Positions 20,654-29,967 of a stretch of DNA of 64,000 nt are shown piece by piece; positions within the stretch are counted from its first letter, which is position 1; every line of letters starts with the position of its first letter. Position numbers and translations under genes: made by a program. The notes under the pieces are model-generated. The model saw nothing but the letters and a program-made list of their open reading frames with translations. It had not been told where the DNA came from and did not search any database. This DNA comes from Psychroserpens jangbogonensis (GTDB taxonomy: Bacteria > Bacteroidota > Bacteroidia > Flavobacteriales > Flavobacteriaceae), in the NCBI RefSeq assembly GCF_000797465.1, contig NZ_JSWG01000015.1, forward strand, positions 372,001-436,000. Direction: 5' to 3'.

Positions 20654-20716
20654 CGACCAATTTAGTAAGGTTTTTAACCTTGATGCTATATCCAGTTTTA
20701 AAATGGTTGTTGGTCG
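20654..20716 (+). ncRNA. Candidate structured leader before the ExbB-like gene
   Basis: An outer 7-bp stem (20654-20660 with 20710-20716) encloses a perfect 6-bp hairpin with a TTT loop (20667-20672 with 20676-20681). A second, weaker inverted repeat lies near 20692-20706. This would give a three-way junction in the leader of the gene starting at 20781. A 60-codon reading frame also crosses the region but shows no recognisable protein. The evidence is pairing seen by eye only. Confidence 0.3.
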
Positions 20717-20780
20717 CATTAATAAAAAAGGGGATGATCTTATTTTTAAGTTTGGGTATGTTTAACTAAATTTAAAAACT

Positions 20781-21203
20781 ATGATTACACTTACACTTGC
20801 TTTAAAAAGCGTATTTAGCCTTTCAATATTTATGAATATTTTTATGGATGGTGGTCCATTATTTATGTCATTAATATTAATCTGTTTACTTGTATCAATT
20901 GCATTTCTTGTCGTTGGATTTTCTTCGGCCAAAATATCTCAAGAGAAAGCAAAGAAGATGCTTAAGCTTGCTGCAGACTCTAGCTTGTTAGGAATAGTGA
21001 TGGGGTTTCTAGGGTCAGTTCTTGGATTAATTACTGCTTTTGATTCTATAGAAGCAATGGGTAATCCTGATCCAGCTATTTTTGCTGGAGGATTAAAAGT
21101 GTCTTTATTAACAGCAACTTTCGGGCTTTTTACATTTGTAGTTTCTCGGATTGGAATCTTAGTTTTGAGATCTGTTTTAAAACCCGAATCAAAAATCGAA
21201 TAG
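20781..21203 (+). CDS. MotA/TolQ/ExbB-like membrane protein, no ExbD partner
   Basis: This 140-residue protein has three transmembrane segments (about 28-50, 68-90 and 106-128). The last two, with the glycine-rich LLGIVMGFLGSVLGLITAF and GLKVSLLTATFGLFTFVVS, resemble the proton-channel helices of the MotA/TolQ/ExbB family. Family members energise outer-membrane processes together with a MotB/TolR/ExbD partner. No partner gene is adjacent, which is unusual. A strong terminator follows. It is divergent from the LytS/LytTR operon, which may control it. Confidence 0.75.
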   Translation: MITLTLALKSVFSLSIFMNIFMDGGPLFMSLILICLLVSIAFLVVGFSSAKISQEKAKKMLKLAADSSLLGIVMGFLGSVLGLITAFDSIEAMGNPDPAIFAGGLKVSLLTATFGLFTFVVSRIGILVLRSVLKPESKIE

Positions 21204-21226
21204 TTTAAAAATCAATAAATCTTTTT

Positions 21227-21259
21227 AAAGCGAGACTATTAAAATAGTCTCGCTTTTTT
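21227..21259 (+). terminator. Strong intrinsic terminator
   Basis: A perfect stem of about 12-14 bp (arms around 21227-21240 and 21243-21256, tiny loop) is followed by T residues. It ends the ExbB-like transcript. Confidence 0.92.
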
Positions 21260-21381
21260 GCATTAGTAATTCATTAACCTATGTTAATTTTTTATAAATT
21301 TATAATTATTTAGCATTTAGATGTGACTTAATATAAAAGCGTGTGTCTTAATGGTAACCTTTTATAATCAATCCAATATTT

Positions 21382-21954
21382 TTGGAACCCTTAGAAAAAA
21401 TTAATAAGCAAACTGACGAAGAGCTAGTAAGTAACATTGTAAAAAACAATGACACTTTACTTTTCGAGGTTTTGTATGATCGTTTTGCACATTTAGTGTA
21501 CAATAAATGCTACGGTTTTGCTAAGGATGAAGACGAAGCTAAAGATTTAACCCAAGATGTATTTTTGAAACTATTTGTTAAGCTGGGAAGTTTCAAAGGG
21601 AAGTCTAAATTTTCAACATGGTTGTATGCATTTACATATAATCATTGTGTGAATTATGTTACACGAAATACAGCTAAAAAATTTGAAAAGCAATCTGTAG
21701 ATTATGCAGATATTGAAAATATTTCAGAAGAGCCAAGCGATGAAAGTTTTAATGACATGAGAATAGATAAACTCAAACAAGCATTAGAACTAGTTTCACC
21801 TGATGAAAAAATGATACTGTTGCTAAAATACCAAGACAATCTCTCGATAAAAGAGATTGAAAGTGTTTTAGATATTGGAGAAAGCGCTGTTAAGATGAGA
21901 ATCAAACGTGCTAAGGATAAATTGTTAACTGTATATGATAATAACCTAATGTAA
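21382..21954 (+). CDS. ECF-type RNA polymerase sigma factor
   Basis: This 190-residue sigma-70 family factor has region 2 at about residues 20-95 (YDRFAHLVYNKCYGFAKDEDEAKDLTQDVF split over helices, then FSTWLYAFTYN) and region 4 at about 128-180 (KMILLLKYQDNLSIKEIESVLDIGESAVKMRIKRAK). The start is a TTG; no in-frame ATG lies upstream or near the N-terminus. Its stop codon overlaps the ATG of a 57-residue gene by one base. No transmembrane anti-sigma factor is adjacent, so control may come from that small protein or from elsewhere. An MscS channel follows, hinting at envelope or osmotic stress. Confidence 0.92.
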   Translation: MEPLEKINKQTDEELVSNIVKNNDTLLFEVLYDRFAHLVYNKCYGFAKDEDEAKDLTQDVFLKLFVKLGSFKGKSKFSTWLYAFTYNHCVNYVTRNTAKKFEKQSVDYADIENISEEPSDESFNDMRIDKLKQALELVSPDEKMILLLKYQDNLSIKEIESVLDIGESAVKMRIKRAKDKLLTVYDNNLM

Positions 21955-22127
21955 TGGAAAATCCTTTCAGAGACATAGATAAGCCACTAAGATCAGTTCC
22001 GCCAGAGCTGAAGTCTAAGGTTATGAATGATATTGCTATAGCAAAATTGTTGATGGAGTTAGCAGAATTGTTCTCTTACAATCTTGGTGATGTTATAGAA
22101 ACAGTAATGAGTAAAAGACATAAATAA
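21954..22127 (+). CDS. 57-residue protein coupled to the ECF sigma factor
   Basis: A short gene begins with the ATG that overlaps the sigma factor stop (TAATG at 21952-21956) and ends with TAA at 22125-22127. The product starts MENPFRDIDKPLRSVPPELK and ends KRHK. It is predicted to be helical (about residues 17-52) with an amphipathic middle (IAKLLMELAELFS) and a basic tail, and no membrane segment or signal peptide. The one-base overlap implies translational coupling and a partner role for the sigma factor, perhaps as a small cytoplasmic modulator. I do not recognise a named family. Normal codon use and the clean overlap support it as a real gene. Confidence 0.72.
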   Translation: MENPFRDIDKPLRSVPPELKSKVMNDIAIAKLLMELAELFSYNLGDVIETVMSKRHK

Positions 22128-22156
22128 TAATAGCTATTAATAAATAATCATACAAA

Positions 22157-22984
22157 ATGGATAAAGTAACAGAATACAAAGACATAGCCATGGAATCGCT
22201 CTCTACGATGTGGCTAGAAATAACAAAGATTTTTCCAAGCATTGTTGGAGCCTTAGTTGTTTTAATTATTGGTTGGCTTGTAGCAAAAATTGTTGTTAGG
22301 TTAATTAAAAAAGCATTGAAACTTGCTAAAGCAAATAAACTAGATGATAAGTTAAATGAGATAGAAATAATTGAAGGTAAGAAACTCAATTTCGATACGA
22401 TTAAAATAGTATCAACTTTTGTAAAATGGTTAATCTATATCATGTTACTTATTGTAGTTTCTGATATTTTAAACCTAAAAATTATATCTGAACAAATAAG
22501 TAACTTTTTAGGATTCATTCCTCAGTTATTTGTAGCACTTATAATTTTTACTTTAGGCTTGTTGTTTGCAAACTTTGTAAAAAATGCATTAAAATCCTTA
22601 TTTGAGTCTATGGACTTATCAGGAGGAAAAATGATTAGTCAAGTCGTGTTTTTCTTGTTAATCATATTCATTTCTATAACCGCTTTAAATCAAGCAGGAG
22701 TAAATACAGATATAATAACGAGCAACCTTACTATGATTCTGGCAGCTTTCTTATTGTCTTTTGCTTTAGCATTTGGACTTGGAGCAAGAGAAGTTGTAGC
22801 CGATTTATTAAGAACGTTTTATACGAGAAAGACTTATGAGGTTGGTGCGAAAATAGAGTTTGAAAATAAAATTTATGAAGTAGATTCAATAAGTAATATT
22901 TCAGTAGTACTGAAAAATTCAGATGGTAAACTTATTGTACCTATTAAAGAAATAGTGGAGAATCAGATAAAAGTTATAGACTAA
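22157..22984 (+). CDS. MscS-family mechanosensitive ion channel
   Basis: This 275-residue inner-membrane protein has four or five hydrophobic segments (near 22-48, 85-107, 118-140, 155-175 and 185-205) followed by a beta-rich domain (about 215-275). The pore-like helix ILAAFLLSFALAFGLGAREVVADLL and the downstream YEVGAKIEF strand are typical of MscS relatives with a short C-terminus. Such channels release solutes on hypo-osmotic shock. It lies 29 bases after the small sigma-coupled gene and is probably in the same operon. Confidence 0.88.
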   Translation: MDKVTEYKDIAMESLSTMWLEITKIFPSIVGALVVLIIGWLVAKIVVRLIKKALKLAKANKLDDKLNEIEIIEGKKLNFDTIKIVSTFVKWLIYIMLLIVVSDILNLKIISEQISNFLGFIPQLFVALIIFTLGLLFANFVKNALKSLFESMDLSGGKMISQVVFFLLIIFISITALNQAGVNTDIITSNLTMILAAFLLSFALAFGLGAREVVADLLRTFYTRKTYEVGAKIEFENKIYEVDSISNISVVLKNSDGKLIVPIKEIVENQIKVID

Positions 22985-23048
22985 ATAATTTAGGGTTAAA
23001 AGGTTAGTATATAATTATAAGGCTGTAGCGATTTGAAGATGCTTCGCT

Positions 23049-23079
23049 TCCCTTCTCATTAATTTGGGAAGGGATTTTT
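23049..23079 (+). terminator. Terminator after the MscS gene
   Basis: A 7-bp GC-containing stem (23049-23055 with 23068-23074) has a 12-base loop and is followed by five T residues. It lies at the junction with the convergent helicase gene. Confidence 0.75.
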
Positions 23080-24445
23080 ATTTACGCTTACTTCGCTTGT
23101 TGTAATTTTTATCACCTCTAGTTTTAGGTTTACTATATTTTGCTGCAATTTTAAATTTATACGAACCTCCTAAATTTTCCTTTTTGTTTTTGTCTTTCTT
23201 TTCGTGGAATGCTGGTCCTGGTACATCATCGTCTGTATGCTTTGTAGGATTGTTTCGTTCTCTAATTTGCGGACGCTCTTCTTCAATTAACACCTTAGAA
23301 ACTTCAACGTTTTCTGGGAATTCCAATAATGGAACTTCCATTTCCATATACTCTTGAATCGTTTCAATCGCTTCCTGTTCTTTAGGAGTAGAGAAGGTGA
23401 GTGCACGTCCTTGTTGTTCAGCACGTCCAGTTCTACCAATACGATGCATATAGTTCTCTGGAAATTTAGGTGTATCAAAGTTGATAACATGACTTATGTT
23501 TTCAATATCTAATCCACGAGCCATAACGTCTGTAGCAATTAAAACTCTATTGTCTCCAGCTCTAAACTGCTCAATACTTCGAAGTCTATAGTTTTGTGTC
23601 TTATTAGAATGAATTACGCAAGATTGACCAGGGAAACGTTCTTCTATCTCATCGTATAATAAATCTGCAAGCCTTTTAAATGCTACAAAAACGAGCACTT
23701 TATTATAGGTTTCAGAATCTTGTAATAGATGCTCTAACAGGTTTGTCTTTGTATGGAAATTTGCGACATCATAACGTTCTTGATCTATATTATGTAAAGG
23801 CGTTCCAGAAACTGCTATTGTTACGCGTTCAGGTTTTGTGAAGAAATCTGTAATCAATTCATCGACATCTTCAGTCATTGTTGCCGAAAACATAATGTTT
23901 TGTCTTCGATCTGGTAATATGTCAAAAATATTTAACAACTGATGTCTAAATCCTAGATCTAACATCACATCAACTTCATCAATCACTAATTTTTGTATGC
24001 TTTTTAAATGCAATACATGGCTTACAGCGAGATCAAATAAACGTCCAGGAGTTGCCACAATAATGTCTTGTCCTTGAGCGACAGCCTGTTTTTGAGTATT
24101 TATGTTTGTGCCTCCATAAACACCTAAAACTCTAACATTGGTATATGCAGCTAATTTTTCAATTTCGTCAACAACTTGAACTACAAGCTCTCTTGTAGGT
24201 ACTAAAACTAATACTCTTGGATTTTCTTGAGTAGAATATTTTAAATGGCGCAAAATAGGTAACATGTAAGCAAATGTTTTACCAGTACCAGTTTGCGCAA
24301 TACCAACGACATCATTACCTGAAGCTACAAAATTAAAAGCTTCTGCTTGTATTGGAGTCGGCTTTATAAAGCCTAAGTCGTTTAGAGCATTGTATAAAGG
24401 TGTATTTAAATTTAAATCTTCAAATGAGATGGCATCGTTTTCCAT
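23078..24445 (-). CDS. DEAD-box ATP-dependent RNA helicase
   Basis: This 455-residue helicase has the Q motif (FIKPTPIQ, about 26-33), Walker A AQTGTGKT (50-57), PTREL (83-87), motif II as DEVD rather than DEAD (156-159), SAT (187-189) and motif VI HRIGRTGRAEQQG. The C-terminal 60 residues are highly basic and low complexity, probably for RNA binding. It should unwind RNA in ribosome assembly or cold adaptation; the exact member (RhlE- or CsdA-like) is uncertain. A TACTTTTG box on the minus strand at 24450-24457 lies only 4 bases from the ATG, implying a very short leader if it is used. Confidence 0.95.
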   Translation of the reverse strand: MENDAISFEDLNLNTPLYNALNDLGFIKPTPIQAEAFNFVASGNDVVGIAQTGTGKTFAYMLPILRHLKYSTQENPRVLVLVPTRELVVQVVDEIEKLAAYTNVRVLGVYGGTNINTQKQAVAQGQDIIVATPGRLFDLAVSHVLHLKSIQKLVIDEVDVMLDLGFRHQLLNIFDILPDRRQNIMFSATMTEDVDELITDFFTKPERVTIAVSGTPLHNIDQERYDVANFHTKTNLLEHLLQDSETYNKVLVFVAFKRLADLLYDEIEERFPGQSCVIHSNKTQNYRLRSIEQFRAGDNRVLIATDVMARGLDIENISHVINFDTPKFPENYMHRIGRTGRAEQQGRALTFSTPKEQEAIETIQEYMEMEVPLLEFPENVEVSKVLIEEERPQIRERNNPTKHTDDDVPGPAFHEKKDKNKKENLGGSYKFKIAAKYSKPKTRGDKNYNKRSKRK

Positions 24446-24480
24446 GATGCAAAAGTAAGTTTATTTACAAGAATATGGTA

Positions 24481-27204
24481 CTAATAGCCATACTCAATTA
24501 AATCTGGAATCATATTTTGTGCCTGAGATTTCCAATTGGTTTCGGGTGATTCCCATTGGGTGTATGAAGTGTAACGTTTAATTTCGATGTCCTGACTTAT
24601 AGTTTCTGTAGCATCAACTAATGCAAAGTAAGATGAGCCATCAGATTCTTTATAACTAAATGAAAAGGCATAATATGTTTTATTATTTTTTTTAATCTTT
24701 CCTAAGGTTTTGATCTCATCAGGAAGCCCATCGTCTTCTCCTATGTAATTATATAAACTAAGTTTAGCAAAGTTTTCAGGATTGATGTATTTTTTAGGAA
24801 CTTTATTTAGTTGATTTTTTTTATGGAAGGCTTCTATAATCTCAAACCTTGAATATAAACTATCTAAACTGCGTTCAATGTAGTACTTTTCTAAAGGTTG
24901 ATCATTTGCAATACGTGATGTGGTAGCTAACAATTGAAGCCAGTTGTTGCTGTCGTCATCTATAAATGCTTTTGTAAATACATCACTAATTTTACTCGAG
25001 TGTTTTACTTTATTGATAAAATTCAAATAGGAAAACATTAAACTATTATATTCATAATTATAGTCTTCCGGGTTAGAATTGGCTTTAGCATCTTGATACA
25101 ATTTTAAATCTGAAAGCGCATACTCCAAAATCGTATCATAATTACGTATTACTAATTGTGAATGATTTGGTTGTTCAGAAATTAAAGATGTTGAAATGCC
25201 AATAACATCATCTCTGAAATGTTCCTTGTCTCTTAGCTCTAAAATTTTTTGATAATTCACTACAGCAAAATCTAAAGAATCTCTAAAAGGTTTTAGTATC
25301 GACCAATTATAATCTTCATCGCTTTTTGGAGGAGAATTAAAAATTAGTTCTTTGTATATTTCAAGTCTGTTGGTGTTTTTTAAATGTGGTATTGTAGTAA
25401 TTATAGATGACTTTAAGCTATTGTTAGTGGTTTTTTGATGATACAGTTTTATAAGTGCACTTATGGTTGTGCTATCATTTATGTTCGCCAATTCATCTAC
25501 AATTCTCTTTTTAACAATTTGTGTTTTAAGAGTATCTAAATAAGTGTCAAATAGTGCGTTTTGTAGCTTTGAAACGTCAACTTCATCAAACTCATAATAG
25601 TCAAATGCTCCAATAGCGTTTTTATATATTAACGTGTCTGAAGCTTTTAAGTCTTTTAAAATAAGGTCAGTTTTTGATGCATAATAATCAAAAGGCTCTA
25701 CTTGTTTTGTTGTTTTGTAGGAGCTAAAGATGGAATCTGATAAAGAACTATTCATTTCGTTCTTGCTTAAGTAAGCAGACATACTAAAAACCTTTTTCAT
25801 ATCTAACCATATTTGATGGCGAACAGAAACTTTAGTAGTTTCATTTTTTATATAGAACTCAATACCGTCATTTCCATTTACTTTAATGTTCTTTTGACCT
25901 ATGATGGTGTCTTTCCATGTCTTTAATGCATCTATGTAAGTGTCGAAAAACTCATCTCTATTAGCTATTTTAAAATAATCCTGTAAATCGGAGAAACTTA
26001 ATTGATAAACACCTCCAGTGCTTGAATTTCTTCCGTAATAATCTGTAGAGTTTTTTATATAAGTATTACTATAATCTGTTGTGTCAATTTCAAGGCGATA
26101 ATCTTTAAAATAAGCAACTTCAAAATCGGTATCTTCCGGTTTTAAAGTTATAGTCTCATTAGCTTCATAAGGTTCAAATGCAAAATCTGTAAAAAAAGGA
26201 TGATCTCTTGAAACCTTTTCAGATGTATTCAGTTTTTGTTTCAGTAGTAAATGGGTACGATTTCCTCTGAAGTAAACTCTACAAATAGAATGATATGTAC
26301 TATCGAGAAGTAATTCATATTCTCTACCCTCATAACCATCCAAATGAATGATTTTTGCTTCAGATACCAATTCAGATCTTGCAGTTAGTACGGTTTCCAT
26401 TTCCTCAAAACTATCTGGTAGGTCTTGAACATAATAGCCTAATGGCTGATCGTTATATCTAAACAAAAAAACATCTTCATTGTCAATATCTGTAACCGAA
26501 TACATGTTTAGTTTATAAGGGTCACCATCCTCATCTAATGGGTTTGCAACTTCTCTAGAAATATCTTTTGGTTCTCCCGGTATTTTGAGTGAAAATGCAC
26601 CTTTTGTATTCGTATAGGAAATAAGGGGTTTAGCCTCCTTTATTATGGTTTTAGGTTTGGTGATTTTTAAAGAGTTAAAAAATGTATCGATTGTTTTATT
26701 TTTAATTTGAGTTTTAGTGTCTTCAACCGATAAATAATACATGATACCATTTTGAAGCGTTATAAAAGAGCGCATTTGTCTTTGGTCATTAACGCTTACT
26801 AAAACTTCATATCGCAAACCTTGTTTGTATTTTTTCTTTTTTTTGTTTAGTAATTTTCCATTTATGTTGCTAATTGTATTGTTGATGAATTCATCCATAA
26901 TGGTTTGATCATCATTCTTGCCATTCACCTTCCTTAAATCAATTGCAAAAAAGGAAAAAAATGTTTTTGCATCTGTATTATAGCTATAAATTGTAAACGA
27001 GGGGTATTCATCTTCGTAATTAGGTTTTTGAGGTAATTGCAATGTAAAGCCTAAATCAGTATCTACATGAGTATACCAATCTGAATTAGATGCTTCATTG
27101 TCTTTAGTATTTGAAGCTGCTGTAATATTAAGGCTACTTAGAAAAAGTATAATTACTAATACGTAAGTTTTTTTGAGACTATTGTTTAATGAAATATAAC
27201 GCAT
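24481..27204 (-). CDS. Large exported protein of unknown function
   Basis: The protein has 907 residues with an N-terminal export signal (hydrophobic about residues 13-29, ending near NITAAS). I do not recognise a family. Two related segments begin about residues 43 (YTHVDTDLGFTLQLPQKP) and 197 (SYTNTKGAFSLKIPGEP). A third, weaker one near 360 suggests a repeated beta-rich domain resembling the soluble domain of periplasmic stress proteins. Residues 560-800 look all-helical, like HEAT/TPR-type repeats, and the last 60 residues are again beta-rich. It lies downstream of nothing on its strand and is divergent from pabB by 24 bases. It is probably periplasmic. Confidence 0.7.
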   Translation of the reverse strand: MRYISLNNSLKKTYVLVIILFLSSLNITAASNTKDNEASNSDWYTHVDTDLGFTLQLPQKPNYEDEYPSFTIYSYNTDAKTFFSFFAIDLRKVNGKNDDQTIMDEFINNTISNINGKLLNKKKKKYKQGLRYEVLVSVNDQRQMRSFITLQNGIMYYLSVEDTKTQIKNKTIDTFFNSLKITKPKTIIKEAKPLISYTNTKGAFSLKIPGEPKDISREVANPLDEDGDPYKLNMYSVTDIDNEDVFLFRYNDQPLGYYVQDLPDSFEEMETVLTARSELVSEAKIIHLDGYEGREYELLLDSTYHSICRVYFRGNRTHLLLKQKLNTSEKVSRDHPFFTDFAFEPYEANETITLKPEDTDFEVAYFKDYRLEIDTTDYSNTYIKNSTDYYGRNSSTGGVYQLSFSDLQDYFKIANRDEFFDTYIDALKTWKDTIIGQKNIKVNGNDGIEFYIKNETTKVSVRHQIWLDMKKVFSMSAYLSKNEMNSSLSDSIFSSYKTTKQVEPFDYYASKTDLILKDLKASDTLIYKNAIGAFDYYEFDEVDVSKLQNALFDTYLDTLKTQIVKKRIVDELANINDSTTISALIKLYHQKTTNNSLKSSIITTIPHLKNTNRLEIYKELIFNSPPKSDEDYNWSILKPFRDSLDFAVVNYQKILELRDKEHFRDDVIGISTSLISEQPNHSQLVIRNYDTILEYALSDLKLYQDAKANSNPEDYNYEYNSLMFSYLNFINKVKHSSKISDVFTKAFIDDDSNNWLQLLATTSRIANDQPLEKYYIERSLDSLYSRFEIIEAFHKKNQLNKVPKKYINPENFAKLSLYNYIGEDDGLPDEIKTLGKIKKNNKTYYAFSFSYKESDGSSYFALVDATETISQDIEIKRYTSYTQWESPETNWKSQAQNMIPDLIEYGY

Positions 27205-27228
27205 AAAATATATGATAAATAATTTAGT

Positions 27229-28605
27229 TTGAGTAATACAAATTTTATTCTGCTATGTGATAGTTTCTTAATAAATTTGAACGATAAAGAACATCATCTA
27301 ATTTTGAGGAGAATACAAAAGCACCACATTGATAACGTTGACCAATATAAACAAAAAATATTGTTTTGGAGTCAGCAATATGATGAAGTCATTTGGTTAG
27401 ATTCAAACAATTATAAACAGAAATATTCTAGTTATGATGCCGTATTGGCGGTTGAAGCCTTTACAAGTATTCAAACAGATTATAACGATGCTTTTGGGCA
27501 AGTCAAAGAGTATCAGTCTATTACTAAAGATTGGCTTTTTGGTTATCTATCTTACGATTTAAAAAATGACGTTGAAGAACTGTCTTCTAATAATTTTGAC
27601 GGATTACATTTTCCTGAATTATGTTTCTTTCAGCCTAAAAAACTATTCTTTTTAAAAGGAAATACTTTAGAAACACACTACTTGAATTTTGTTTCTGATG
27701 AAGTAGATGATGATTTAAAGTCAATACTACAAACAGTTGCTATTGAAGACGTTGAAAGCAAACAAAACGGCAATGATATAAAAATAAAACTCAGGACTCA
27801 TAAAGATGAGTATTTCAATAAAGTCAATGCTGTATTGAATCATATCCATAGAGGTGATATTTATGAAGCGAACTTTTGTCAAGAATTTTATGCTGAACAG
27901 ACAACGATTAATCCAATAGAAATTTATAATAACCTTAACCGTATTTCTAAACCGCCTTTTGCTAGTTTTATAAAGCTTTATGATAAGTATTTGCTCTCAG
28001 CTTCACCAGAACGTTATATAAAGAAAGATGGAAATAAAATCACATCGCAACCTATAAAAGGAACTGCAAAGAGATCTTTAAACAAATTAGAAGACGATAA
28101 GCTTAAAAAAGAACTTTCAGAAGACATCAAAGAGCGCAGTGAAAATGTAATGATTGTAGATTTAGTTCGTAACGACTTGTCTAAAACAGCAGCTAAAGGC
28201 AGTGTCAAGGTCGAGGAACTTTGTAAAGTGTATTCTTTTGATCAAGTGCATCAAATGATTTCTACTGTAACATCTCAAATTGATGATGCGACACATCCTG
28301 TTGATGTAATTAAATCAACATTTCCAATGGGAAGTATGACTGGTGCTCCTAAAATTTCGGCAATGAAAATTATTGAGCAACTAGAAGTGTCAAAACGTGG
28401 ATTGTACTCTGGAGCTGTCGGTTATTTTACACCAGATAATAATTTTGATTTCAATGTGGTCATTAGAAGTATTTTGTATAATGAGTCAGAAAAGTATGTC
28501 TCATATTCAGTTGGAGGTGCAATTACAGCTAAGAGTGATCCACTCAAGGAATACGAAGAATGTTTGCTAAAGGCGAAAGCTATGCGTGAAGTTCTTGAAA
28601 GTTAA
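27229..28605 (+). CDS. pabB: Aminodeoxychorismate synthase component I
   Basis: This 458-residue chorismate-utilising enzyme is the first step from chorismate to p-aminobenzoate for folate. It has the PIKGT motif with the catalytic lysine typical of PabB (anthranilate synthases have PIAGT), then ERSENVMIVDLVRNDL and the chorismate-binding MGSMTGAPK near residue 368. The start is TTG at 27229: an in-frame stop lies 9 bases upstream and no ATG occurs for many codons. No pabA or pabC gene is adjacent. It begins a + strand run with tilS and ade. Confidence 0.9.
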   Translation: MSNTNFILLCDSFLINLNDKEHHLILRRIQKHHIDNVDQYKQKILFWSQQYDEVIWLDSNNYKQKYSSYDAVLAVEAFTSIQTDYNDAFGQVKEYQSITKDWLFGYLSYDLKNDVEELSSNNFDGLHFPELCFFQPKKLFFLKGNTLETHYLNFVSDEVDDDLKSILQTVAIEDVESKQNGNDIKIKLRTHKDEYFNKVNAVLNHIHRGDIYEANFCQEFYAEQTTINPIEIYNNLNRISKPPFASFIKLYDKYLLSASPERYIKKDGNKITSQPIKGTAKRSLNKLEDDKLKKELSEDIKERSENVMIVDLVRNDLSKTAAKGSVKVEELCKVYSFDQVHQMISTVTSQIDDATHPVDVIKSTFPMGSMTGAPKISAMKIIEQLEVSKRGLYSGAVGYFTPDNNFDFNVVIRSILYNESEKYVSYSVGGAITAKSDPLKEYEECLLKAKAMREVLES

Positions 28606-28642
28606 GTCGAAAAGTTAATAGTTAAACATATACCTTTGGTTA

Positions 28643-29959
28643 GTGTTAAAACAATTTCAAAAACATATAATTGAAAACCTCCCTTTCTTAAAGGGAAGCA
28701 AGATTCTTATTGCTATTTCTGGTGGTTTGGATAGTGTTGTGTTATCACAATTATGTCATGGATTAAAGCTGGATATATCTTTAGCCCATTGTAATTTTAG
28801 ATTACGTGGAAAGGAAAGCGATGAAGATGAACGTTTTGTGTTAGAGTTAGGAGATCAATTAGGTTTAGAAGCGTTTGTTGAATGTTTTGATACAGAATCT
28901 TATGCTGAAACTGAAAAGTTGTCTATTCAAATGGCAGCTCGTGAATTACGATACAATTGGTTTTTTGATTTAGCTGAAAATTTAAACTTTGATTACATTT
29001 TAACTGGTCATCATGCCGATGATAATTTAGAAACCTTTCTAATCAATTTAACAAGAGGTACAGGACTTAACGGATTGACAGGTATTCCTGAAATTAATGA
29101 AAATATAGTTAGACCATTATTGACATTCTCTAGAGAGCAGTTAGAAATTTATGCTAATGAAAATGATATAAAATGGCGAAAAGATAGTAGTAATGCTTCA
29201 GATAAATACCTTCGGAATAAATTGAGACATCAAGTGATTCCTCATCTTAAGGAAGCTAATCCAGATTTATTACAGAATTTTAAAAACACACTTGAACATT
29301 TAAATGATACAGCAGATATTGTTGACGAAAGCTTGAATGCAGTTACAAAGCGTGCTATTGAATCTATTGATGAACATCAAATTATCTTTAAAATTTCAGA
29401 ATTTAAAAAGGTCAATAATCCAAAAGCGTATCTGTTTGAAATGCTAAAAGATTATGGGTTTACCGAATGGAATGATGTCCTTGGTTTGTTAGATGCACAA
29501 TCTGGAAGACAGGTGTTGTCTAGCTCACACCGCTTGATAAAAGATAGAGAGCACTTAATTCTCACAGATTTATATCATTCGGAACAAGACCAAGAATCAT
29601 TGCTGATAAAAGAAACCGATAAGAAGTTTAGAACACCTTCAGGAATTTTATTATTCGATGAAGCTGATGCCATTTCAAAACCTTCAAAAACTACAATATT
29701 TGTTGACAAAGTCAAACTAGTCTTTCCTCTAGAGCTTCGACGTTGGAAAGATGGAGATTTCTTTCATCCTTCTGGTATGATAGGGAAGAAGAAACTTAGT
29801 AAATACTTTAAAGACGAGAAATTGTCTATAGTAGATAAAGAAAATGTGTGGTTAATTACTTCAGATGATAAGATAGTTTGGGTAATAGGAAGGCGAGCTG
29901 ATAACCATTTTAAAGTTAGCGAAAACACAAAACATATATTAAAAATTACATTTCAATAA
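28643..29959 (+). CDS. tilS: tRNA(Ile)-lysidine synthase
   Basis: TilS joins lysine to cytidine 34 of tRNA-Ile(CAU) with ATP, switching the codon read to AUA. The protein has 438 residues with the PP-loop SGGLDS at 26-31, followed by [11 protein letters not shown] (about 49-59) and [10 protein letters not shown] (about 131). The full-length bacterial form has the C-terminal substrate-binding domains. The start is GTG at 28643. It begins 37 bases after pabB and ends 8 bases before ade, so cotranscription is likely. Confidence 0.94.
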   Translation: MLKQFQKHIIENLPFLKGSKILIAISGGLDSVVLSQLCHGLKLDISLAHCNFRLRGKESDEDERFVLELGDQLGLEAFVECFDTESYAETEKLSIQMAARELRYNWFFDLAENLNFDYILTGHHADDNLETFLINLTRGTGLNGLTGIPEINENIVRPLLTFSREQLEIYANENDIKWRKDSSNASDKYLRNKLRHQVIPHLKEANPDLLQNFKNTLEHLNDTADIVDESLNAVTKRAIESIDEHQIIFKISEFKKVNNPKAYLFEMLKDYGFTEWNDVLGLLDAQSGRQVLSSSHRLIKDREHLILTDLYHSEQDQESLLIKETDKKFRTPSGILLFDEADAISKPSKTTIFVDKVKLVFPLELRRWKDGDFFHPSGMIGKKKLSKYFKDEKLSIVDKENVWLITSDDKIVWVIGRRADNHFKVSENTKHILKITFQ

Positions 29960-29967
29960 AGATTCAA

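Noticed and set aside
20583-20765. 60-codon frame between the LytS kinase and the ExbB-like gene
   Set aside because: It overlaps the kinase start, has a low-complexity N-terminus and no recognisable family. The fold-back pairs in the same DNA fit a leader better, though this remains open.
21377-21384. TATTTTTG just before the ECF sigma gene
   Set aside because: It overlaps the TTG start codon, so transcription from it would miss the start. No -33 TTG lies at the right distance. Probably chance in AT-rich DNA.
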